DNA from: an uncultured delta proteobacterium
Lineage (GTDB): Bacteria; Myxococcota_A; Polyangia; Polyangiales; Ga0077539
Length of the DNA stretch: 21,122 nt
Assembly (NCBI GenBank): GCA_903860995.1
Contig: CAIOSS010001096.1
Coordinates: 1-21,122, forward strand
Direction: 5' to 3'
Part shown: positions 7,464-14,612 of the stretch, piece by piece
How positions within the stretch are numbered: the stretch's first letter is position 1
How the letters are laid out: each line of letters begins with the position of its first letter
Notes under the pieces: generated by a model
The model's input: only the letters and a program-made list of their open reading frames with translations
Databases searched by the model: none
What the model was told of the DNA's origin: nothing
Program-made: the position numbers and the translations under genes

Positions 7464-9425
7464 TCAGCGGTCGGTGCCCGTCGCAGGTTCTTGCGCGGCG
7501 CCCGGTGCGCGATGGGCCAGCAGCGCGTCGAGCGCCGACAGCACGCCGGCGACATCCAGCGGCTTGGTCCAGTACGCGACGAAGCCCGCGGCGAGCGCGT
7601 GATCGATATGTGCGGGGATCGCGTCGGCCGAGGCCGCGACCGCGCGCACTCCCTCCCAACCCGGCCGCGCGCGCAGCCGGGCGAGCAGCACCTCGCCTTC
7701 CGTGTCGGGCAGCCGCAGGTCGAGCAGCAGCAGGTCGGGCGCGGGCGCGCGCGCCGCGTGCACGAGCGCGTCGGCCCCATTCGTCGCGACCTGGAGACTC
7801 CACGCCGGTCGCAGCGCGAAGATCGACTCGATCAGCCGCACATTGACCTCGTTGTCCTCGACGTACAGCACCGACCGGCGCGGCCCGTGCGCCGGATGGA
7901 CCGGTGCGGCTTCGCGCGCGTCGCGGGCCCCGTCGTCCGCCTCAGCCGGTGGGGCCACCGGCAGGCGTACGGTGAAGACCGAGCCGACGCCGGGCTCACT
8001 CTGCACCTCGATCTCGCCGTCCATCGCGACCGCGAGCTGCTTCGCGATGACCAGGCCGAGCCCCGTCCCTTCGGTCTCGTACGCCGGGCCGACGCGATGA
8101 AACGGACGAAACAGTTCGCGCAGCTGCGCCGGGTCGAGCCCTTGTCCCTGATCATGAACCTCGAGGCGCACCGAGACCCCGTCCGAGGTGCACGCCAGTC
8201 GCACCGTCCCCCCGCGACGGTTGTACTTGATCGCGTTGGACACCAGGTTCGCGACCACCTGACCGAGCCGGTTGGGGTCGGCGAGGGTAAGCACCTCTGG
8301 CCCCGGCTCGAGCGCGAGCGTCACCCCGGCCGCCGCGGCCGCCGGTTGCGACAGCGCCAGGACCGCGGCCGCCCTCGCCCGCATCGAGACCGGCCGGAGC
8401 TGCAGTTCGAGCGCGCCGCTCTCGATCCGGGCGATGTCGAGCACCTCGTTGACCAGCTGCAACAGCGCGCGCCCGCTGCGCTCGATGAGCTGCACCTGCT
8501 GACGCTGCGCGGGCACGAGCGGGGGCGCTCCGGGCATCGCGAGCAGCTGCGAGAACCCGATGATGCCGTTGAGCGGCGTCCGGAACTCGTGGCTCATGCG
8601 CGCCAGAAACTCGCTCTTGGTGCGGCTCGCCCGCTCGGCGGCGTCCTTGTCGCGCACGGCTTCCTCGAGGGCCACGCGATCGCTCACGTCTGCGATCATC
8701 CCGTGCCAGTGCGTCTCGCGGTCGGACACCCGGCGACCGCTCGCGACCAGCTCGTGCACGCGCTCGCGCCCATCGGCGAGCGTCACGCGATATCGTCGCT
8801 GCCACAGCACGCCCTTGTCGCGGGCCGCGAGCCGCGCCTCGAGCAGCGCCTCCCGGTCGTCCGGGTGCACGCGCTCGAACAACACGTCATCGCGCTCCCT
8901 CACCTGCTGCGGGGTCAGACCGTAGAGCGTGCGAAGTACGTTCGTCGCGTACGGCATGAACGACGGCTCGCCGTCGCGAACCACGTGCTGAAATAGCATC
9001 GCGGGCGCGAGCTCGGCCGCCTGTCGGATTCGCACCAGATCATCCTCGAGCCGCTTTCGCTCGTGAATGGGCGCCAGCGCGAGTTCGACCAGCGACGCGC
9101 CGCCATTCTCGTCCGCACGCAGGCTCGCGTACGCCAGCGCCGCGATCGCGACGCCCTGCGGCCCGCGAAGGTCGAGCCGAAACTCCTCGACCCGCCCGTG
9201 CAGTCGGAGCAGCGGGAGCAGGTAGCTCTGGTACAGCACCCCCGACGGGACGGTGAGCAGATGGTCGATCGTGGCCCCCTCGAGCGCCCCCGGCTCGAGC
9301 CCGAGCAGGGAGTGCACCCGCGCGTTGGTGAAGCGAAGGGTGCCATCGAGCGAGAGCGTCGCGAGGGCGACCGGCAAGAGGTCTGCGCTCGGAGAGCCCG
9401 CGCGATCGGCACCGCTCGCAGTCAA
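7464..9425 (-). CDS. PAS hybrid histidine kinase coupled to the RsbQ-type hydrolase, 653 aa
   Basis: I place the start at a TTG (9425-9423) whose last two bases form part of the hydrolase stop (TTGA). A good Shine-Dalgarno GAGGGG lies eight bases before it, and the protein resembles a PAS kinase only from here on; the frame further upstream is a shadow of the hydrolase gene. PAS-1 (about 14-125) contains LYQSYLLPLLRLHGRVEEFRLDL-type sequence, the PAS subtype I associate with RsbQ partners. A second PAS-like domain follows (about 135-255). HisKA has FLARMSHEFRTPLNG (H279), HATPase has NLVSNAIKYNRRGG (393-406) and TGLGL (454-458), and the terminal receiver has D569 (LLLLDLRLPDTEG) and K621. No membrane segment is present, so it is probably cytoplasmic. 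By analogy with RsbQ-RsbP, PAS-1 likely receives the hydrolase-dependent signal. Confidence 0.93.
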   Translation of the reverse strand: MTASGADRAGSPSADLLPVALATLSLDGTLRFTNARVHSLLGLEPGALEGATIDHLLTVPSGVLYQSYLLPLLRLHGRVEEFRLDLRGPQGVAIAALAYASLRADENGGASLVELALAPIHERKRLEDDLVRIRQAAELAPAMLFQHVVRDGEPSFMPYATNVLRTLYGLTPQQVRERDDVLFERVHPDDREALLEARLAARDKGVLWQRRYRVTLADGRERVHELVASGRRVSDRETHWHGMIADVSDRVALEEAVRDKDAAERASRTKSEFLARMSHEFRTPLNGIIGFSQLLAMPGAPPLVPAQRQQVQLIERSGRALLQLVNEVLDIARIESGALELQLRPVSMRARAAAVLALSQPAAAAAGVTLALEPGPEVLTLADPNRLGQVVANLVSNAIKYNRRGGTVRLACTSDGVSVRLEVHDQGQGLDPAQLRELFRPFHRVGPAYETEGTGLGLVIAKQLAVAMDGEIEVQSEPGVGSVFTVRLPVAPPAEADDGARDAREAAPVHPAHGPRRSVLYVEDNEVNVRLIESIFALRPAWSLQVATNGADALVHAARAPAPDLLLLDLRLPDTEGEVLLARLRARPGWEGVRAVAASADAIPAHIDHALAAGFVAYWTKPLDVAGVLSALDALLAHRAPGAAQEPATGTDR

Positions 9426-10231
9426 CTCGAGGTCCCCTCGAGGTACGCCCGGATCAGGTTGATCGTCTCGGCGGGATGACTCATGTGCGGGCAGTGGCCC
9501 GACGCGTCGAGCTCCCGCAGCGTGCTCTGCTCCAGCGAGCGGTGCATGTAGGCGCCGACCTGCCGCGGCGCGATCGCATCCTGCGTGCACTGCACGATGA
9601 GCGAGGGGCGGGTGACCTTGCTCAGGTCCGCGCGGTTGTCTCCGAGGAAGGTCACCTCCGCGAAGCGCCGGGCCACGAACGGATCGGTCGCGCAGAAGCT
9701 CGCCTGCAGCTCGCGGGTCAGCTCTGGGCGCTCGCCGTTGCCCATCACGAGCGGGGCGAGGAAGTTCGCCCACCCCACGTGGTTGCTGTCCATCAGATCG
9801 AGCAGGCCCTCGAGGTCGCGACGCTCGAATCCCCCGACGTACTCGGGCGGGTCGTTGAGGTAGCGCGGCGACGGGCCGATCAGCACGAGACGCGAGAAAC
9901 GCTCGGGCGCCCGGATGCTCGCGAGCAGCCCGATCATCGCGCTCACCGAGTGGCCGACGTACACGACCTCGCGCAGGCCGAGGGCGTCACAGATGCCCAG
10001 GACGTCCTCCGCGTATCCGTCGAGCGAGCCGTGTCGCTGCACGTCGTACGCGGTCAGGTCCGCGCCGCCGCATCCGACGTGGTCGAACAGCACCACCCGG
10101 TGCGTCGCCTCGAAGGCAGGCGCGACGAGCCTCCACATGCTCTGATCGCAGCCGAACCCGTGCGCAAAGAGCATCGCGGGCGCTCCTTCGGGGCCTCGGA
10201 CCGTGACGTTGTTACGGCGAAGAATGGTCAT
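9422..10231 (-). CDS. rsbQ: RsbQ-type alpha/beta hydrolase
   Basis: The 269-residue product matches Bacillus RsbQ in length and in long conserved runs that I recognise: FGCDQSMW, VLFDHVGCGGADLTAYD, YLNDPPEYVGGFE, SKVTRPSLIVQC and GHCPHMSHP. The catalytic triad is in place: S95 in GHSVS, D218 in TQDAIAP and H246 in ASGHCPHM. In Bacillus, RsbQ works with the PAS domain of the phosphatase RsbP in energy-stress signalling and is thought to supply or process a small hydrophobic ligand. Here the next gene is a PAS hybrid kinase starting on the hydrolase stop codon, so the pair probably forms an RsbQ-PAS sensing module with kinase output. This is the first gene of the operon; the ATG has no strong ribosome site. 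It is cytoplasmic, with no signal peptide. The substrate is unknown. Confidence 0.93.
   Translation of the reverse strand: MTILRRNNVTVRGPEGAPAMLFAHGFGCDQSMWRLVAPAFEATHRVVLFDHVGCGGADLTAYDVQRHGSLDGYAEDVLGICDALGLREVVYVGHSVSAMIGLLASIRAPERFSRLVLIGPSPRYLNDPPEYVGGFERRDLEGLLDLMDSNHVGWANFLAPLVMGNGERPELTRELQASFCATDPFVARRFAEVTFLGDNRADLSKVTRPSLIVQCTQDAIAPRQVGAYMHRSLEQSTLRELDASGHCPHMSHPAETINLIRAYLEGTSS
9434..9439 (-). promoter_or_regulatory. Ribosome binding site for the TTG-started PAS kinase
   Basis: On the - strand GAGGGG lies eight bases before the TTG at 9425 and within the last codons of the hydrolase gene. It decides the start of the kinase gene and supports translational coupling. Confidence 0.6.
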
Positions 10232-10677
10232 CAGGAGTTCACCTGTCGGAGGTGGCGCAGGAGTTGATCGGATCTGGTTACCGTGAACAACCCCTTTGGG
10301 GGGGGCAGAAGCCTTGCGAGTGAGTGAGACGCTCCGTTTCGTGACGGCACCTCGACCTTTGTCTTCGGTCGCGACGCGGACGGCGGAGCGGAGGCCTCTG
10401 GAGCCTTCGCGTCATCATCGGACGATGCATGTCCGGGCAAGAGGGGTGATCCGCGGCCCACCGGGCCCCCTGCCCGGTCCCCAGGGCGGCGTCCTCAAAA
10501 GGACTCAAATTTCAGCATGGAGCGATGAATCGAGATCCTTCATCTCCTGGGCGTTCGAGTCCGTTAGCAGGGTTGAGCAGGGTTGCGGTGCCGCCCTCCG
10601 GTGGCCTTGTTTGCGCGGCGTCGGTACCGTCGCGGGCGTAGGTCCGGAGCTCTCGCTGCGCTAGCGTCGTGGGGGCC
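10232..10677. other. Non-coding stretch upstream of the RsbQ-kinase operon
   Basis: No frame here has the GC3 bias of the neighbouring genes. Local AT content is raised around 10498-10560, a plausible place for the operon promoter, but I cannot point to convincing -35/-10 boxes. Visible elements are a 10-bp perfect tandem repeat AGCAGGGTTG (10566-10585), an imperfect inverted pair GGACTCAAA (10501-10509) and TTCGAGTCC (10554-10562), and CCCCTTTGGGG near 10296, a short hairpin. Any of these could be regulatory; none is proven. Confidence 0.4.
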
Positions 10678-10785
10678 ATGTCGCGCAAGAGGGCCGCCGC
10701 CCTCGCACGGGATCACCTGACGGACAACCACGCCGCGATCCTGGAGGCGTACTTCTCGTCGGCGAGCGTCGACCCGGGCCGCGAC
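10678..10785 (+). pseudogene. Possible 5' fragment of a gene cut off by the neighbouring gene
   Basis: From the ATG at 10678 about 36 codons have high GC3 and read like a protein start (MSRKRAAALARDHL, then AILEAYFSS). A G-rich stretch just upstream could serve as ribosome site. At 10786 the frame runs into the antisense of the zinc-ribbon protein gene, with no sign of a natural stop. The simplest reading is a gene start truncated by deletion or rearrangement, but chance coding bias in a very GC-rich genome is possible. The family is not recognised. Confidence 0.3.
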
Positions 10786-12129
10786 CTACAGCCGGTGCCA
10801 GATCGCCCGCAGGACGCCCAGCCCGATGAACACCAGGAACAGCACGATGCCGAGCACGACGCGCCCGGCACCGCCGCTCTTCACAGGCTGCTGCTGCCCA
10901 TACTGCTGCATGCCGGGCTGCGGTCCGTACCCGCCCTGGGGCTGCATCCCGTATCCGCCCTGCTGCATGCCGGGCTGCTGTCCGTACCCGCCCTGGGGCT
11001 GTTGTCCGTACCCGCCCTGCTGCATGCCGGGCTGTTGTCCGTACCCGCCCTGCTGCATGGCGGGCTGTTGTCCGTACCCGCCCTGGGGCTGCATTCCAGG
11101 ACCGCCCATGCCACCGAGCCCGAAGGCCGACGCGTCGACCGCCACCGTCGAGGAGATTCCGCTCGACTCGTTCTGCGGCGCTGAAAACATGTTGGGCGCG
11201 CCAGGGCCCGGGCCCTGCTGCATGCTCGGCTGCGGACCGTAGGCCCCCTGGGGCTGCGGGGCCTGGCCGTATCCGCCATGCGACTGGGGCGGCTGCTGCC
11301 CGAAGCCCCCCTGAGGACTACCCGGCGGGATCGGCCCGCCGAGACCAAAGGCCGACGCGTCCATGGCGACCGTCGACGACGACACGGCCGGCGCCTGCTG
11401 TCCGAAGCCCCCGTGCTGCGGTGCCTGATGCTGCGGTGCCTGGTGCTGCGGTGCCTGATGCTGCGGTGCCTGATGCTGCGGCGCCTGCTGTCCGAAGCCC
11501 CCCTGGGACGGCGCCTGGTGCTGCGGCGCCTGGTGCTGCGGCGCCTGTCCGAACGACGCCAGGCCCGGGCCGGGAATGTTGTCGCGATCGAATCCGAAGG
11601 ACGACCCATCGACGGCGATGGTGGACACCCCGCTCATCTCCTCGTCGGTGGAGCTCGCGGGGGGCGGGTCGGGCTCCCGGGCCGGCGGGGGCGCCATCGG
11701 GCGCTGCGCCGGGAAGGGCGACGCGACCGGGCCGCCGCTGCCCTGCGGCGCGGTGGGCAGCCCGAAGGAGGCGGCGTCCATGGCGATGGTGCGCGCGGCC
11801 TCGACCTGAGAGCCCTCATGCCCGCCGCCCGCGAGCATGGCGTCGCCGTCGTCGTGCTGCGCCGGCACCATTCCGCCGCCGAGGGAGGCAGGGTCCATGG
11901 AGGCCATGCCGCCTACCATCGTGCGGGCGAACTGACCCTTGGAGCCTGGCGGCTGCGGCGCGGTCGCCGGAGCACGCGGCGGCACCGCGGGGGCGTCGGT
12001 GTTGGTCATCAGCATCGTGCCCTTGAACTTCGCCTGGGGCCGCGGCCCGGCGCTCTGCAACACCTGCCCGCAGGTCGTGCACTTCGGGGTGCCGTCAGGA
12101 TTCTGCGCGCCACAGTTCGGACAGAACAT
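10786..12129 (-). CDS. Zinc-ribbon protein with Gln/Gly/Pro repeats and C-terminal membrane anchor
   Basis: I chose the ATG at 12129 (447 residues) because AGAGGTG lies six bases before it; a GTG nine bases further up is possible. The N terminus is a CPNCG...CTTCG zinc ribbon (C3, C6, C17, C20). The middle is low complexity: Pro/Ala-rich, then QHQAP repeats (about 195-240) and GGYGQQPGMQQ-type repeats (about 349-413). A short motif, Thr-(Ile/Val)-Ala-(Met/Val)-Asp followed by Ser and Phe-Gly, recurs with Thr at 114, 170, 253 and 328; weaker versions surround T38 (KGTMLM) and T70 (ARTMVGG). The C terminus has one hydrophobic helix (424-443) and a short basic tail, so the bulk probably faces the cytoplasm as a tail-anchored protein. 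The function is unknown; the repeated Thr motifs could be kinase or binding sites. Confidence 0.85.
   Translation of the reverse strand: MFCPNCGAQNPDGTPKCTTCGQVLQSAGPRPQAKFKGTMLMTNTDAPAVPPRAPATAPQPPGSKGQFARTMVGGMASMDPASLGGGMVPAQHDDGDAMLAGGGHEGSQVEAARTIAMDAASFGLPTAPQGSGGPVASPFPAQRPMAPPPAREPDPPPASSTDEEMSGVSTIAVDGSSFGFDRDNIPGPGLASFGQAPQHQAPQHQAPSQGGFGQQAPQHQAPQHQAPQHQAPQHQAPQHGGFGQQAPAVSSSTVAMDASAFGLGGPIPPGSPQGGFGQQPPQSHGGYGQAPQPQGAYGPQPSMQQGPGPGAPNMFSAPQNESSGISSTVAVDASAFGLGGMGGPGMQPQGGYGQQPAMQQGGYGQQPGMQQGGYGQQPQGGYGQQPGMQQGGYGMQPQGGYGPQPGMQQYGQQQPVKSGGAGRVVLGIVLFLVFIGLGVLRAIWHRL
10891..11085 (-). repeat. In-gene repeats encoding GGYGQQPGMQQ-type units
   Basis: About six imperfect units of roughly 21 to 33 bases encode Gly-Gly-Tyr-Gly-Gln-Gln-Pro followed by Gly/Ala-Met-Gln-Gln or Gln. 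They lie within the 3' part of the zinc-ribbon gene and are prone to copy-number change. Confidence 0.8.
11413..11547 (-). repeat. In-gene 15-bp repeats encoding QHQAP
   Basis: Two blocks of 15-bp units, at 11413-11487 (about five) and 11509-11547 (two to three), encode Gln-His-Gln-Ala-Pro. They are separated by a segment encoding SQGGFGQQ. The units are nearly identical, so slippage between strains is likely. Confidence 0.8.
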
Positions 12130-12315
12130 CTCAATCACCTCTCACCGTCGATCGCGCGGGCCGCGCCATCGCGTGCGTCTACGCCGTCTCGAATCGCCCG
12201 TTCAGCCGGTCGAAGACGCTATCCCGTCCGCCCTGTGAACGCCACTCCGCTGCACCGCCGCGTGCTGATCCCTTGCCCGCCCTGGCGCGCCGGGCGTACC
12301 GCTCTCTCCATTGCC

Positions 12316-13029
12316 ATGCCCGCACGATCTTCCACCCCGCCGCGCGCGTCGACCTTCACGGGCTTCGCAGACCCCTCCCTGCGCTTTTTCCGCGAGCTCG
12401 ACGCTCACCAGGACCGCGAGTGGTTCATCGCCCACAAGGCCGAGTACGACGCGCAGTGGGCGACGCCCCTCGCGGCCCTGCTCGCGCAGGTGTCGCCCGC
12501 CATCGCGCGCTTCTACAAGGCCCTCCCCCTGCGAGAGCCGAAGGTGTTCCGCATCCAGCGCGACGTGCGCTTCTCGATGGACAAGAGCCCCTACAAGACT
12601 CACGTCAGCGGCCTGCTCGCGCTGCGCGGCGGCTCCGAGACCCTCGACGCCCCGGCCGCGCTCTACGTGCAGCTCGGCACCGAGAGCTTCGTCGGCGCGG
12701 GCGTGTACTTCATGCCCCCGCCGCTGCTCAAGGCCTGGCGCGAGGCCCTCCTCGACCCGCGCCGCGGCCCCGCGCTCGCGCGCCTCGTCGACGAGCTCCT
12801 CGCCCGCGGGTACACCGCCTCCGCCATCGACGCGCTCAAGACCGCGCCGCGCGGCGTCGACCCGGCGCACCCGCGCATCGCGCTGCTCAAGCAGAAGGGC
12901 CTCGCGCTCGGCTTTCCGCCCATCCCCGCGGGGCTGATCGCCACCCCGGGCTTCGCCGACTGGCTCGTCGAGCGCGCGGGCGAGACCGCCCCGGTGGTGT
13001 CGAAGCTCGCCCGCCTCCTCGACGGCTGA
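12316..13029 (+). CDS. DUF2461 / TIGR02453 family protein
   Basis: The 237-residue product matches the length and signature of the DUF2461 family: FTGFADPSLRFFRELDAHQDREWF near the N terminus, with the following HKAEYDAQW, and the hallmark RDVRFSMDKSPYKTH at 82-96. The family is widespread in bacteria and of unknown biochemical function; no catalytic mechanism can be read from the sequence. There is no signal peptide or membrane segment. The ATG at 12316 has no clear Shine-Dalgarno but the conserved region begins shortly after it. It is divergent from the zinc-ribbon gene (186-base spacer, in which I see nothing further) and lies 133 bases before rpmE. Confidence 0.85.
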   Translation: MPARSSTPPRASTFTGFADPSLRFFRELDAHQDREWFIAHKAEYDAQWATPLAALLAQVSPAIARFYKALPLREPKVFRIQRDVRFSMDKSPYKTHVSGLLALRGGSETLDAPAALYVQLGTESFVGAGVYFMPPPLLKAWREALLDPRRGPALARLVDELLARGYTASAIDALKTAPRGVDPAHPRIALLKQKGLALGFPPIPAGLIATPGFADWLVERAGETAPVVSKLARLLDG

Positions 13030-13146
13030 CATCGCGCTCTCTCCCTGGACAGCCCCGACCGCGGGTGATACCTCCCCGCGGCCTTCCCACTCCGCGGTGT
13101 ACGACCCGCTCGACCCGACCGGGCACAGCCACCGCAACCCATCGAC

Positions 13147-13152
13147 AGGAGA
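13147..13152 (+). promoter_or_regulatory. Ribosome binding site of rpmE
   Basis: AGGAGA lies ten bases before the ATG at 13163 and fixes the short bL31 start against longer in-frame alternatives. Confidence 0.6.
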
Positions 13153-13162
13153 TCCCAGCACC

Positions 13163-13414
13163 ATGCAGCTCAACATCCAGCCCAACTACCCCGTCTCCAC
13201 CATCACCTGCGCCTGCGGCAACGTGGTCGAGACCCGCACCACCCGCGGCACCTTCTCCACCGACGTCTGCGCGGCGTGCCACCCGTTCTACACCGGCAAG
13301 CAGAAGATCATGGACACCGCCGGCCGCGTTGACCGCTTCCGCAAGCGCTACGCGACCACGGCCCCCAAGGGCTCTGCGGCCGCCGCCGCCGCGACGCCTG
13401 CCTCCGAGGAGTAA
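13163..13414 (+). CDS. rpmE: Large-subunit ribosomal protein bL31, zinc-binding type
   Basis: The 83-residue product has the bL31 pattern with four cysteines, CAC (C16, C18) and CAAC (C36, C39), followed by HPFYTGKQK and the basic segment RVDRFRKRY. It is therefore the zinc-containing (C+) form. The C terminus is extended by an Ala-rich tail with acidic end. It is followed after about 100 pyrimidine-rich bases by the DUF1385 gene and then prfA, an order found in many bacteria, which supports the assignment. Confidence 0.96.
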   Translation: MQLNIQPNYPVSTITCACGNVVETRTTRGTFSTDVCAACHPFYTGKQKIMDTAGRVDRFRKRYATTAPKGSAAAAAATPASEE

Positions 13415-13512
13415 AACCCTCCCCGGGTCCCTCCGCCTCTGCTCCCTCCCTTTACCCTTCGCATCCTCCACCCTCCGCGCCCCGCGCGACCCTCGTGCTA
13501 CGGTGACCTCCG

Positions 13513-14535
13513 ATGTCATCCCAACAACCCGTGTGCGCTCCGAAGCAGGTCGGCGGGCAGGCCGTCATCGAGGGCGTGATGATGCGCTCGCCCCGCTGCC
13601 TCACCGTCGCCGTGCGTCGCAAGAACAACGAGATCGTCGTGCGCGAGCAGCCGTGGAAGCCCATGGTGCCGCCCGCGCTGTTGAAGGTCCCCTTCGTGCG
13701 CGGCGCCCTGGTGCTCTTCGAGTCGATGCAGAACGGCTACGCCGCGCTCCAGTTCAGCGCGTCGCAGTACGAGCAGGACCTCCCGGAGGACGAGCGCCCC
13801 GCCGAGGGTGAGGGCTCCGGCGGGGCCGCGTCGCGCCTCGGGATGGTCCTCTCCATTGGCCTCCTCGTGGCGCTGCCCAAGCTCCTCGCGTGGGGCGCCG
13901 GCCACCTCATCGGCCCGGGGCTCTCCATCGCCGACCCGCGCTTTCACCTCCTCGCGGGCTTCTTCAAGCTCAGCATCGTCGTCGGAATGATGCTGCTGAT
14001 GCGCATGAATTCCGAGATGTACCGGGTGTTTCAGTACCACGGCGCCGAGCACAAGGCGATCGCCGTGCACGAGTCGGGCTTACCCCTCTCGGTGGAGAGC
14101 TCGAAGCAGTTCACCACCCGCCACGCGCGCTGCGGCACCACCTTCCTCATGGTCGTGGTGCTGGTCTCCGTGGCCGTCTTCGCGCTGGTGCTCCCGCTGT
14201 TGCTGCCCAACTCCTCGGGCATCCTCACCATCCTGGCCTCCATCGCCATCAGCATCCCGTTGATGTTCCCCATCGCGGGCGTCGCGTACGAGCTGCAGCG
14301 CATCGGGGCGCGCTTCGCCGATCACCCCCTCGCGCAGATCTTCCTCGCGCCGGGCTTCCTCGTGCAGCGCATCACCACCGCCGAGCCCACCGACGACCAG
14401 GTCGAGATCGCCCTCGTGGCGCTCCGCCAGGCGCTCGCCAACGAGGCCGCGGCGCCCGTCGCCGTGCCCGTCACCGAGCCCTCCGTGCGCACCTTCCCCT
14501 CCTTCGCCGCCTTCGCCACCGAGCACGGCCTCTAG
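13513..14535 (+). CDS. DUF1385 (YqhQ-like) membrane protein
   Basis: The 340-residue protein has the DUF1385 signatures: GGQAVIEGVMMRSP at 14-27, FVRGALVLFESM at 61-72, YHGAEHKAIAVHE at 175-187 and HARCGTTF at 204-211. The conserved His/Glu/Cys residues suggest a metal site. Four hydrophobic segments are visible (about 110-126, 145-163, 211-231, 236-258), so it sits in the cytoplasmic membrane. The family is usually annotated as a putative metal-dependent enzyme and has no settled function. Its place between rpmE and prfA is the common one in bacteria. The C terminus beyond residue 300 is Ala/Val-rich and variable. Confidence 0.92.
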   Translation: MSSQQPVCAPKQVGGQAVIEGVMMRSPRCLTVAVRRKNNEIVVREQPWKPMVPPALLKVPFVRGALVLFESMQNGYAALQFSASQYEQDLPEDERPAEGEGSGGAASRLGMVLSIGLLVALPKLLAWGAGHLIGPGLSIADPRFHLLAGFFKLSIVVGMMLLMRMNSEMYRVFQYHGAEHKAIAVHESGLPLSVESSKQFTTRHARCGTTFLMVVVLVSVAVFALVLPLLLPNSSGILTILASIAISIPLMFPIAGVAYELQRIGARFADHPLAQIFLAPGFLVQRITTAEPTDDQVEIALVALRQALANEAAAPVAVPVTEPSVRTFPSFAAFATEHGL

Positions 14536-14612
14536 CGAGCGCCTCGCCTCGCCGCCTCCGTAACCCTCCCGACTCCCCCCAATCGTCTCGCCAGCAGGAC
14601 ACCGGACCGCCG

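Noticed and set aside
5933..7846. Long + strand frame opposite the hybrid kinases (637 codons).
   Set aside because: It is the antisense of clear PAS/GAF/receiver coding sequence and has Arg/Gly/His-rich composition typical of GC-rich shadows. The same applies to 1147-2757, 4085-5107 and 7491-8996.
9426..9773. Longer start for the PAS hybrid kinase at 9773.
   Set aside because: The added 116 residues are an out-of-frame reading of the RsbQ gene, rich in Arg/Pro/Gly with no domain. The TTG at 9425 has a good ribosome site and a stop overlap.
10291..10312. CCCCTTTGGGG as an intrinsic terminator.
   Set aside because: The stem is four base pairs with no T-tract in either direction, and no gene ends just before it.
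10231..10461. 76-codon - strand frame ending in a TGATG overlap with the rsbQ start.
   Set aside because: Third positions lack the GC bias of real genes here and the product is low complexity. It could still be a leader peptide, but nothing supports it.
10891..11547. Repeat blocks as a possible CRISPR array.
   Set aside because: The units are 15-33 bases, in frame, without spacers, and encode the low-complexity protein repeats.
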